Positions 21,434 through 31,788 of a stretch of 64,000 nucleotides of DNA are shown one piece after another. Both the position numbers and the translations under genes were made by a program. Source of the stretch: Myoxocephalus aenaeus (lineage: Eukaryota; Chordata; Actinopteri; Perciformes; Cottidae); assembly GCA_038501785.1 (NCBI GenBank), contig JBAMJR010000180.1:4353501-4417500 (forward strand), in the 5' to 3' direction. The notes below the pieces were generated by a model. It did no database searches. It was not told the DNA's origin and saw nothing but the letters and a program-made list of their open reading frames with translations. Every line of letters begins with the position of its first letter. The stretch's first letter is position 1.

Positions 21434-24400
21434 TCACAAGTTAAGCCTATCGGGCTTAATGATGGCTCTCCCAGACCTAGTTCTGAGAGTGGGAGACTCT
21501 GCAGGTAACACTGGAGGTGTCCCAGCAGGTGACATGGAAGCCTGCTCTGACATGTGCTGCTGTGGTGATGTCCTCTCTTGTGTAGGCTCCTGTAGAGGTA
21601 TCAGATGCAGACGGTTGCGTCTCACCACCCCCTGAGGTAAATCCACCAAATACGATCTTGGAGAAGAGTGTTTCTGGATCACAGTTCCAGCCGTCTTAGC
21701 GTTGGTGACCCATACATGCTCCCCTGGTGACAAGACGCTGTGCATTTTGGCACGGTGACGCCTGTTGTAATGTGCAGCATCTGCCATCCTCTTCCCCTCT
21801 TCCTTCCGAGTCAGTGCGCAGCTGTCAGGCAGTGCAGGGTCCAGATGAGAGGGAACCGTTGGCACCGTGGTGCGTAAACGTCGGCCCATGAGAAGCTGAG
21901 CCGGGCTGTATCCATTCTGAAGAGGAGTGGCTCTATAAGCGAGTAGAGCCAGGTAGGGGTCATCTGCCTTCTTTAGAAGGTTTTTCACCGTCTGGACTGC
22001 CCGCTCTGCTTCGCCGTTACTTTGCGGGAACCTCGGACTGCTGGTGACATGTGTGAATCCGTATGCAGCTGCAAACAAGGCGAAGGCCTGTCCAGAAAAC
22101 TGAGGTCCGTTATCCGACATCATTACCTCCGGGATGCCATGGCGAGCGAAGATTGACTTGAGATGAGTGACGACGTCGGTGGACCTGGTGTGAGATAAGA
22201 GTGCAATCTCAATATATCTCGAGAAGTAGTCGACGACAAGTAAGTACGTCTTACCAAACAGTTCAAAGAGGTCCGCCCCCAACCTCTGCCATGGTCGGTC
22301 AGGGTGCTCTGAGGGCATGAGTGGCTCATTGTGATTAAGTCTCTCTTGTATGCATGTTCTGCATTTGAGTACCATGTCATTTATCTGCTGACCAAGTCCC
22401 GGCCACCATACAGACTGGCGTGCGCGCGCTTTACATTTCACGACACCTTGGTGTCCTTCATGCAGCTTTGCCAGCACATCGTTCCGCAGCGTTGCAGGTA
22501 TTACCAGCCGTGCGTCTTTTAGGAGCAAACCGTCTTCCACTGTGAGTGTGGCTCGCTCTAGCCAATAGCTTTTCAGCACTGATTCCTGTTTATCATGCGC
22601 TGGCCATCCTTCACTGCACAGCATCATGACCCGTGAGCAGACATTGTCAGCTTTGAGCTGCTCTTTCAGAGTTTCTATGTAAGAGGGGCTGGCAGGCAGA
22701 TTTTCAATGATAAAGTCCACATATATGTTAGTGCTCTCCATCAGTTCGTTTTCATCTGGGGACATGCTCGCTGTCACAGGCGAGCGTGACAGCGTGTCTG
22801 CTGTCCAGAGTGACTTCCCTGGCGCATGTATGATTGTATACGAGTAGCGCATGAGCCTCATTCTGAAGCGCTGGATTCTTGGCGGCAGCAGATCGAGTGC
22901 TTGGGCTCCAAGAAGACTGAGAAGAGGCTTATGGTCGGTCTCCAGGATGAAATGCTTTCCGAGGAGGAAATCCCGGAATCGTTCACAGGCCCATGTGAGG
23001 CCCAGAGCCTCCTTCTCAACTTGTGCATAGCGTTGTTCCGTTGGAGAGAGTGACCGCGATGCATAAGCCACAGGACCCCATTCACCGTTTACCTTCTGGA
23101 GAATAACGCCTCCCAAGCCATACGAAGATGCATCGGCTGATACTTTAGTGTCCCTGTTTGGGTCATACATGGCCAGCACTGGAGGAGAAGCAAGTGCCTC
23201 CTTCAGCTCCTTAAACGCCCTGACCTGGTCCGTGTCCCACACCCAGCAGTTCTTTTTCGAGAGGAGATCGCGGAGTGCTTTGTCTTTTTCAGCCAGCTGA
23301 GGAATGAATTTTCCCAGCTGGTTGACCATGCCGAGAAAACTCCTCATCTCACTCACATTTGTGGGCTCCTTCATCTCCGTGATAGCCTCCGTCTTCTTCG
23401 GATCGGGCCGGATGCCCGTGGCTGAGATGATGTGGCCCAAAAAGGCCATCTCGCTCTTGGAGAGGTCACATTTTTCCACATTCAGGGTGATGCCTGCTTT
23501 CTCTACTCTTTGTAGCACCGCATGGAGTCGAGTGTCATGCTCATCTTGGTCCCGCCCCCACACTAGTACGTCATCAATGTGGCAGACCACACCCTCCAAC
23601 CCCTCTATGACCTCCGCCATCATGCACTGAAAATGTTCGGGTGCCGAGTTGATGCCAAAGGGAAGGCGGTTGAAGTGGAACCGCCCGAAGGGTGTTATGA
23701 ATGTGGTGTACCTGACTGACTCTTTGGCTAAGGGGATCTGCCAGAACCCCATGTTAGCATCCAATTTACTGAACACCTTTGCTCCGGCTAGCATTCCAAG
23801 AGACTGATCCACAGACGGCAGAATGTACTTTTCACGGCACACATACCCATTCAAGCCAGTATAATCCACACACAGTCTCAGGCGTGTACTGTTTTTCTTT
23901 GGTATGACCACCATACCGGCACACCAATCTGTTGGCTCCTCCACACGGCTGATGACGCCCAGCTTCTCCATTTGCTGGAGCTCTTCCTTGACTTTCCCCA
24001 CCAGCGGCAGGGGAATTCTCCTAGGGGTTTTCAGTGAGAAAGGCACAGCATTTGGTTTCAGTTTTATGTGATACGCCCGTTTCACCTCACCTAGCCCACT
24101 GCACAGTCTAGGGTACGTCGACTTGAGAGTGTCCAAATCTATGCCGTCAACCCGTTTGAGCAGGCCAAGGGCTGTAATGGCTGGAAATCCAAGCAAGGGC
24201 GTACTCAGGTTTTTGACCACATAAACCTTCTGCATGGTCTGTTTGACTCCACTACTCAGCTGCAGTCTGGCGAACCCTGACACATCCAGCGGCATCCGCC
24301 CCGGACCAAGCAAAGGTCTCTCTGCTTTCTGGAGAACCGGCTGCTGCGTACCAGAAAATATGCGGTTCATATCAGTCTGTGACACCGCAGTAACATCCGC

Positions 24401-25396
24401 TCCGGTGTCAAGTTTGAACCTGATTGTGGTGTTCATTATTCCTATGTTAGCGGTCCATGCAGCTTTGTCGGACGTCACAGAACCCAGGAAGAAACTTTCA
24501 TCCTCCTCCTCCGTCTCGATACCGTCCACATTTTCGCCTGCACGACAGACACGCTGAAAGTGGCCTTTTTTCCCACATGAATAACATTTTGCATCGTTGG
24601 CAGGGCACTCATGTCTAGGGTGAGGTGAGCCACCACACTTGTAGCACTGGGAACTATGTGGATGTTTACTCTGGCTGCCAAAGTGTGGCTTTGCTCCCTC
24701 ACTTTTGAATTTGTTAAACTTGGGCCTCTCTTTTTGTTTCCTGCCTTCGAACATTCTGTCCACAGTGGCTGCATCCATCTGCACTACACTACTGGCATCA
24801 CATCTCAATGTGTTTTGTTGCTTTTTTATCTCCTCTGATTGCCTTGCCATGTTAATGGCTTTTTCCAGGTTTAAATCCTTCTCCATCTGCATGCGTTCGG
24901 AGAGCCTTGCATCAGCCAGTCCCACTACAATCCTATCCCTGATTAGCTCGTCATGTAATGTCCCATAATTGCAGTGCTCTGCTAATGCATGTAAGGCAGT
25001 TACAAAAACGTCCACCGTTTCATTGGCCTCCTGTTTGCGCATGTTAAACCGCGCGCGCTCATACACAATGTTCTTTCTAACAATGAAGAAAGACTCCAAT
25101 CCGTCTCTCACTTTTGTGTATACCTGCTGGTCTACATCGCTTAGTTTCAAGCCCCTCAAGACGTCATCTGCGTCGTCTCCCATGCAGTATATCAAGGTAT
25201 TCACCTGGTTGACTTCGGAGCTTGCAGATAGGTTGCTTGCCTGACGGAATCTCTCAAATCTCCGAATCCATTTTGTCCAGTCGTTCGGCTTGGAAAAATC
25301 AAAGGGCTCCGGCGGCTGGATGTTAAACGTAGCGCTGGGAGTGTTAGCCGCCATGCTAACGTTAGCTGCTACCCCGTCCTGCTCGTTGTCACTCAT
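21434..25396 (-). CDS. Gag-Pol polyprotein of the Ty3/Gypsy element
   Basis: An uninterrupted 1320-residue ORF begins 89 bases after the 5' LTR. Residues 1-240 are capsid-like Gag. Two CCHC zinc knuckles follow (C251-C254-H259-C264 and C271-C274-H279-C284). The protease has D330-T-G-A. Reverse transcriptase spans about 470-650, with D546 and the D608-D609 pair in HIDDVLVW. RNase H follows at about 740-870 (SADASS with D755, and D821 in ETDHKPL). Integrase has an H979-H982-C1012-C1015 zinc site and catalytic D1042, D1095 and E1131, with the standard 35-residue spacing between the last two. The tail has a GPY/F-like block near NRLHLIPL. Gag and Pol share one frame, so no frameshift is needed. 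All catalytic residues I can check are present. No envelope gene is present. Confidence 0.96.
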   Translation of the reverse strand: MSDNEQDGVAANVSMAANTPSATFNIQPPEPFDFSKPNDWTKWIRRFERFRQASNLSASSEVNQVNTLIYCMGDDADDVLRGLKLSDVDQQVYTKVRDGLESFFIVRKNIVYERARFNMRKQEANETVDVFVTALHALAEHCNYGTLHDELIRDRIVVGLADARLSERMQMEKDLNLEKAINMARQSEEIKKQQNTLRCDASSVVQMDAATVDRMFEGRKQKERPKFNKFKSEGAKPHFGSQSKHPHSSQCYKCGGSPHPRHECPANDAKCYSCGKKGHFQRVCRAGENVDGIETEEEDESFFLGSVTSDKAAWTANIGIMNTTIRFKLDTGADVTAVSQTDMNRIFSGTQQPVLQKAERPLLGPGRMPLDVSGFARLQLSSGVKQTMQKVYVVKNLSTPLLGFPAITALGLLKRVDGIDLDTLKSTYPRLCSGLGEVKRAYHIKLKPNAVPFSLKTPRRIPLPLVGKVKEELQQMEKLGVISRVEEPTDWCAGMVVIPKKNSTRLRLCVDYTGLNGYVCREKYILPSVDQSLGMLAGAKVFSKLDANMGFWQIPLAKESVRYTTFITPFGRFHFNRLPFGINSAPEHFQCMMAEVIEGLEGVVCHIDDVLVWGRDQDEHDTRLHAVLQRVEKAGITLNVEKCDLSKSEMAFLGHIISATGIRPDPKKTEAITEMKEPTNVSEMRSFLGMVNQLGKFIPQLAEKDKALRDLLSKKNCWVWDTDQVRAFKELKEALASPPVLAMYDPNRDTKVSADASSYGLGGVILQKVNGEWGPVAYASRSLSPTEQRYAQVEKEALGLTWACERFRDFLLGKHFILETDHKPLLSLLGAQALDLLPPRIQRFRMRLMRYSYTIIHAPGKSLWTADTLSRSPVTASMSPDENELMESTNIYVDFIIENLPASPSYIETLKEQLKADNVCSRVMMLCSEGWPAHDKQESVLKSYWLERATLTVEDGLLLKDARLVIPATLRNDVLAKLHEGHQGVVKCKARARQSVWWPGLGQQINDMVLKCRTCIQERLNHNEPLMPSEHPDRPWQRLGADLFELFGKTYLLVVDYFSRYIEIALLSHTRSTDVVTHLKSIFARHGIPEVMMSDNGPQFSGQAFALFAAAYGFTHVTSSPRFPQSNGEAERAVQTVKNLLKKADDPYLALLAYRATPLQNGYSPAQLLMGRRLRTTVPTVPSHLDPALPDSCALTRKEEGKRMADAAHYNRRHRAKMHSVLSPGEHVWVTNAKTAGTVIQKHSSPRSYLVDLPQGVVRRNRLHLIPLQEPTQERTSPQQHMSEQASMSPAGTPPVLPAESPTLRTRSGRAIIKPDRLNL

Positions 25397-25485
25397 CTAA
25401 CTTCCCCGAACACTTCTTCCGAACTTTTACCTACAGTAGTACCTCGTACATATCCTGCTTTAGCTACACAGCACTTCTGACACCA

Positions 25486-25687
25486 TGTCGTGTTCGCTTA
25501 ATAATACGCGTGAGACAAACTGTGTACTGAAGCTGACATGTTTATTCCGAGCTCACAACGTCTCCGACTGTCCCGCCCACACATTCACTCCCTCGTCTTA
25601 TTGGTCCACAGCTCCCCCACCTGGGCATCCTATTGGTTAAACATACATGTCAATCAACGGTCATGCATAACATTGAACAGTGCCACA
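25486..25687 (-). repeat. 5' LTR of the Ty3/Gypsy element
   Basis: 202 bp, nearly identical to the copy at 20960-21161. It adjoins the primer-binding site and the short leader before the Gag-Pol start. Confidence 0.95.
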
Positions 25688-25692
25688 TGAGG

Positions 25693-28600
25693 TTGCACTG
25701 TACGAAATAGCTCTTGTTTAAAGCTTTGTTATTGCTTACATGCAACAGCTGCAATTGGGGCCCATTTTTACAGACACGTTTTCTAGCTTACCCTTTGGGA
25801 TCTTGGTTTTTGGTTTCAGTTAAATTATTGATCTGCTGCTGTGTATTGCTGGCACACAAAAAAAAGACAAATCTTTTGTCTTTTGTCTACTGATATGTAC
25901 CAGAACTGCACATATAAGCCAGCATGCTGCTTGTAAAATAGCCCAATGAATAGTAGGGCTGTCACTTAAAGAAATAGAGGTATGAGATTACTTGCAATCT
26001 TTTGTAATTAATGATGCATATGAATGCAGAATCTCAAGTCCGAGGGGAGCTGCAGAAACAGGTGAAAACGTTCTGTAATTTCATCAATACGAGCGACCCC
26101 TTTCACTTGATACATTGGTATTGTAAAATGATTGTTATTATTATAATGATAGATTATAGGCCATTATTGCCATTTAGTAATTAATCTCTTTTGCTACTCT
26201 TATTATACAGCATGCATAATAATAATGATTGGATTTTTGTTCATTAACGGGGAAAATAAAGCAGCAGGAGAAGAATCAAGAGATGGGATGGCTCACAGGA
26301 GAGTTATTTGAAAATATTCACATTATGAATTTCACATAGAACTCAGTTCAGATCTCAGTTTTACCGATATGTATCCAGTAATCTTCAGATTCTAATACAC
26401 GACATAGTGTAGGAAATGTGTGCTTTCTTACAGCTTTAGGGTGTAATCTGTCCCCCCCCACAGGAATGACACGCCTGGGTTATATAGCTCGTGGCCGGGC
26501 CTAGTTTTGCCAGAGAGTTATCAATTTTTAAAAACAGTTCTAAAATTAATCAGTTGCCACTGAAAGTAGGCCAAGATCGTAGTGATGTAATGTTTACTTG
26601 AAATGGTGACGCCTTGAGGCAGCAATTTGGACCAATTGATACTCTGGTTTAGACAGGAACTAATGAGATAAAACTATGGATAACGTTCTTTAAGGGCAGC
26701 AGAGCGTACATCATATCTTTTAAATAAGAAAGCAAGGCTGTACAACCGCTATAATTTGAGCAGCAAAAACAAAGGTCTGTATCAAATAGGTTTAGAGTTA
26801 AAAGCTTCCCATTGACTCACACTCAACCAACTGGAATTAACAATTTTCCGATTGCAATAAACCCTTATCTAGTGTTCAAAGGAGGAGAAAATGAACTCTG
26901 TCTGTCCTCTAAATGATCAACTATACAGCTGCATGTAAATATTGTTTTTACTATACATACTTTAGAATCCCTGGAGTCAGACCATAGTGTATACTGTGTG
27001 TGTGTGTGTGCGTGTGTGCGCGTGCGTGTGTGCGCGTGCGCGTGTGCGCGTGTGCGCATGTGCGTGTGTGCGCGTGCGCGTGCGTGTGTGTGTTGCCTGC
27101 ATACGTCTTTGTCCAGGCTAATTAATTGGGACAGGAACCAAGGGAGAGAGGATCTCCAGCTGCTCTTCCCCGCCTCTGTACCCCTGGGTTAACTTACTCC
27201 TATGAGACCAATACACACACACACACACAGATAGAGGAAGAGAAAGACACACACTCCCACAAGAAAGCGAGAAAAAGAAAGCGAGACGGGGTGTCAGTGG
27301 GAGGGAAGAAGAACAAGAGGTTAAGTCTGATGGAGTTTAAAGAGGCAGAATGGAAGTCAAAAGTGACATTTGCATCTCCACATAGACCACTGAACTTGCT
27401 GTCAGAGTCATATTGAGAAAACAGCCGCCAGGATACTACTTTGAAAGCTTGGTACTGAATAACAAAACTGACTGTCACTCCACCCTTCAGACAGTGATCA
27501 ATGACATGTTGGTGTTGCAGGCCAAGATAATCTACTAAAAGTAGTTGTAGCCAAATGGAGAGTCCCATGTTCCTGTATGGTGATATGAGCTCAGCAAGGC
27601 ATTTGGGGAACTCTGTTCATTTAGATTTTATCAAATTCAAGATAGATATTACATACATTGACTGATCCTCTCAATTGAGATTAACAATCTCAGAAATGGA
27701 CCCAATTCTGCTGCTTTTCATCTGAGAGCAGAAGTCATAACCAGTTTTATTTTGGTTCATGGTTCTTTCAGTTACGCTTTGGGAAACATGGATCGAACAG
27801 GTCCTCGGTGTAAAAAATGTATCACAACTGTGCCTCTGACACTGACAAGTCTGACACACCAGTGAGGAGGGTTATAAACTAACAGAGGGTGAGACTGGTG
27901 ACAACTGAACAGTAAAGTGACAGCTCTCACACAGACAGCAGCTCCAACGACTAACTGGCAGCTGGGGAATTTACGAAATGGCTTCCAATCCAGGTAAACA
28001 AAAAATGGAGCCATGAACATTTCAAAATGTTGTGCATTGAAATCAGACTTTGCGCAAAATAGCAACACACATAGAGGAGGTTATTATTATTTTCTTTGCC
28101 GGTGTATAACAGTAGAACAGATAGAATATGGCACAGCACTCAAATTGAATAACCTGATAATAAAAGAACCATCATTCTTAATACTATATTCAAGATCAGA
28201 CGTAGAGATATCGGCAAATTGATAAAAACATTTTATATATCCTGTGTCTGTGTGCGTCATTGAAGAACCCATCCTTGTCTGTCTGCACTCAGTGGACACT
28301 TCTCTCTTTTAAAACTCCCTTTTCTCCCTTTCCTCTTCATCTATGAGAAGATGAAATAGGGCTTCTGCATTTATTAAGGGTTGTTTGAAAATCTGAAGTT
28401 TCAATTTTAAAATCTACTTTAGAAAAGTGATAAAAAACAAACCTACTTGTGTCGCTCTCTGAAGTTCCCAGCAGCCCACTTCCTGTACATAGCTTGGTAG
28501 AGGATGTGGAAAAAAATAGTAGGGGTCAAGTTTTCACCAGAGTAAAATGGTTATGTAAACTATGTTTCTACTACCGATGAAACCAAGGCATCATTGATAT

Positions 28601-28750
28601 AATTGATTGACGTTTTCCTCTTCATTTTGATAATCTGTCTTGGCTTCTGCTTTAATCAAATGTGGTTTGGGTGGGTGGTGACCCTTAAAGGGTTTGGGTG
28701 TCTCAGGATGTGCTCGCATCCCACCTGATGGGTCACAAACATGCGTGGTG
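25693..28750. other. Intergenic, Z-DNA-prone tract and short repeats
   Basis: No gene is supported. The main feature is the alternating GT/GC tract at 26995-27092. A short CA run lies at about 27212-27229. Remaining open frames are short and unsupported. Confidence 0.5.
26995..27092 (+). repeat. Alternating (GT/GC)n tract
   Basis: About 98 bases of almost perfect purine-pyrimidine alternation mix GTGTGT with many GCGCGT steps and one GCATGT. Frequent CG dinucleotides within such alternation are the classic sequence for left-handed Z-DNA. Confidence 0.9.
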
Positions 28751-28755
28751 ATGTC

Positions 28756-28850
28756 ATGCACTGTCTTGGCTTCCCCCTACCACTGCTATGCTGATGATAC
28801 CCAGCTATTTGTGTTATTTCAAACCATCCGACATGCGTCACTGTTTGTGT
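28756..28850 (+). mobile_element. Fragment of a LINE reverse transcriptase
   Basis: The + strand encodes a short PYHCYADDTQLFV block, the catalytic YADD motif context typical of CR1/L2-like non-LTR reverse transcriptases. Flanking frames are broken, so this is a small decayed fragment. Its full borders cannot be set. Confidence 0.55.
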
Positions 28851-31315
28851 GACCCATGTCTTGGAATGCACCACCAAAACCATTAAAAGCCACTGAGGTG
28901 ATGCCAACCGGGGAAGCAAAGGACCTGAGTGTGACCCAACGTGACAACACGTCATTCTCAGCAAACATTGAAGCAGTAGAATAGAATGATGTGGCCCAGC
29001 TACTCATTCAGGCATGTACACACTCAACTGCAGATAATGTAATAAGTGTGCATGATGTAATGAAAGAATGTGAGATAAAATGATCTTGTAGAACTCTGCC
29101 TGTAATAAAAATGAAGAAAGAATAATAATAAATGATGCAATAACGCCTAGCGCATCATTTTGGAAAAAATAAAATGTTATGCAAGAAGGACAGATGGATG
29201 TTTACTGTACATGGACTTGTAATTATGTAATAATCAAGCCACCAACACTAACTTGAAACTATACTGAAGAAATCTGAAAATGTTTGAAACTCCTGGAATT
29301 CCTATCCATCAGGATAGTTGTGGAAAACAGGAAATAAATCAAGAAGTATTGTATGGTAGTATTTTATGAATTCCCTGAATTGAGAAATATGGAATTCCAA
29401 GGCAGGAACATACACAAAACTGGTCCAACTGGTGTGTTTAAAATGCAAACGGTCGCCCAGGTTCCCTGGTGCCTGACAAGATAAAGTCACCCTTGCGTCA
29501 TGACCCACGCACCATAAGCAGAAGCTGCTTTGTCGACACTCAAAACATGATTTGTTGTTGCTGTGCTTCTGGTCATGGCTACAGCACAGCACGTTGCAGT
29601 ACATTAGAGATCTTTTAGATCGTATTAACTTATGGAGGCCCATGTTTGACACCACAGAGATATAAAGCAACGCTAGCTTCGGGTTTTATTCAATTTGGAG
29701 CCTTATGATAAGAAGGTCCCCTCTCACACACATAAAAACATGGAGCAGATAATCTCTTACCCCGCAAGCCATCTTCAGCATAGGGCCACCTAATCACGGC
29801 CCTGTCCCGCATCTGCTTACTGCAGCACTTTTTCTCCCTCTTGAACAGGATGAAATTAATTCAGATGTCTCAGATTCTGTCTCCTATTAAATAATCTGGA
29901 GGGAGGTCGACTAAAGCAGGAGACTGGATTTCTAAGTGTAGCCCTGACTCTACTGAGCATATTAATGTTCCCCGCTGGACCCCAACACTTATTTAATCAT
30001 GTTTGGCTCAGACTAGTGTCTATACCTTTCCTCTGATTCCTGACTTATCATACTGAGCAATACTGTAATGGTTGTCAGTTTAAAACAAAAGACCACATGG
30101 CCGATTTGGAGGGAGCGCCTCCATTTCTTTACAACTGCTTTTTTGTGGAGTGAGCTAAAAAAAAAGGGGGGGTTGGGTTCACAGAAATCCGCAAATAGGG
30201 CCAGAAGATGAGCTCCGCTGCTTCTAATGACAGCATCATCTATCACTGTCATTTAAGTGCTCACGGAGAAGAAGGCTAGAAGCACTCCCCAAGTTATTCC
30301 CATGGCAGAAGATGAGTTTACAGTATAGTGAGAGTCTTGTTCTCCGTGTGCAAAACTGAGACGGGAACACGGGAAACAAAAACATACGGGCAGAGGCTGT
30401 TATGACAGCAATAAAAAGCAAATAATGTACAGAAATCTTGGTTGCTCAGCACTTGGCACAAATATAATACAACTAAAATAAGAAAAATAACTTCTTATTA
30501 CACCAGCATAACAAAATAGACAGTGCTGACGAGTGGATTGTGTCGAGATGCTCTTTTGCCCCACACAGAGTATTTGCTCATGAATATCATTTAGACAGGA
30601 AAAAAATAAATCATTTTCAGGCATTATGAAACCATCCACTCATTACTGAAGCCTCTGTATTACAAGCAGACAGGGAAAGGGAGAAAGAGAGAATTGACCT
30701 CTTGACAATGTGGGTGGGCATTACCACATCGAGAGGTGGTTGACAGGTACAAAAGGCTCCAGCTTACTCCCAAACAGTCGATTGGATGTTGAAAAAGCGA
30801 CGACACATTATTATGTAAGTGCACATTACGAGCAAAAAAAGAGAGAAAAAGATTACCTATAAGAGTGTGATGTGCCGCTCAATTATACAAAACAGCTCGG
30901 AGTGTATTTCCGAGAGAAAGATGGAGGCAGAAAAAGAGCTCACAATATCAGCACGCATGCAGTCTTTTATTTATCTGTGTATAACAATAACATATCCCAC
31001 GCAGCACGGTACACCGACCCCATCGCTCCACTCCGACCATTCGTCTGGATTTACAGTCAACAAGACCTGATGAGTGAAGTGCTCCCATGTGTCAGCAAAC
31101 AGTTTTATTGAGGAACAAGCAGAGCACCAGAAGCGAACAGGAAACATGAGGGGTTTTCTCTGCTGTGCCCTGCTGGTGTCACCACATCAGTCACATGTAA
31201 ATACTAAATATGTGCAATACAAAAATATTCACCAGTAAAAAAGAACATTCTTTATGACAGCTATTCTGCTATCTGAGCTTTGTGGTATTGCATGAAACTA
31301 TAGATGAGTGCAAAT
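28851..31315. other. Intergenic, no gene seen
   Basis: AT-rich DNA without a supported gene. No repeat beyond short homopolymers was identified. Confidence 0.5.
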
Positions 31316-31323
31316 TAAACATT

Positions 31324-31780
31324 GGTAGCACTTTATAATAACTAGTAACTACCTGAATTAATCATGAATTGCAGTTTTAAAACACGTTTATAAGGCACAT
31401 GATAACATAGTCCCTAACCATTAGTGCATATCTAAATCATTATATGGATAAATAAATGCATGAATAAATGAAATTTAAATAATGTTTTTATCATTTACTA
31501 ACACTTTATAAATTATCTTATTAATCATCTATAAATCCTTAACAATTATGTTACAAATGGGGAATCCATCATTTATAAAGTATGAAAACCCAATCATGAA
31601 ACGCATAATAGTCACGCTTATTAATCAAGAATAAAATATTTATAACTGTGTTTATGAATTGCATACTAATGAGTTACTAATGAGTGTTCATGTTGGAACA
31701 ATGCTTTATAAATGATGAATTAAGTGTCTACTCATGCTTTACTAATGATAAATAGTCTGTAGTTGTTATAAAGTGCTACC
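31324..31780. mobile_element. hAT-type MITE
   Basis: A 457-bp AT-rich element with perfect 15-bp terminal inverted repeats (GGTAGCACTTTATAA … TTATAAAGTGCTACC). It is flanked by 8-bp sequences TAAACATT (31316-31323) and TAAACGGT (31781-31788), which match at 6 of 8 positions, as expected of an ageing hAT target duplication. There is no coding capacity. Its termini resemble the inner ends of the fold-back at 7348-7643. Confidence 0.8.
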
Positions 31781-31788
31781 TAAACGGT

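Larger units (their letters stand above)
20960..25687 (-). mobile_element. Full-length Ty3/Gypsy LTR retrotransposon
   Basis: The 4728-bp element lies between two 202-bp LTRs and is flanked by a 5-bp duplication TGAGG (20955-20959 and 25688-25692). On the - strand each LTR begins TGTGGCACTG and ends ACACGACA. A purine tract AAAAGGGAAGA adjoins the 3' LTR, and a TGG-initial primer site (TGGTGTCAGAAGTGC) adjoins the 5' LTR. One open frame encodes Gag-Pol, with no env and no chromodomain seen. The LTRs differ at one position that I can see. The domain order protease-RT-RNase H-integrase places it in Ty3/Gypsy. Short LTRs with a single ORF recall the Mag/SURL lineage, but this sub-assignment is inference. 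Confidence 0.96.
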
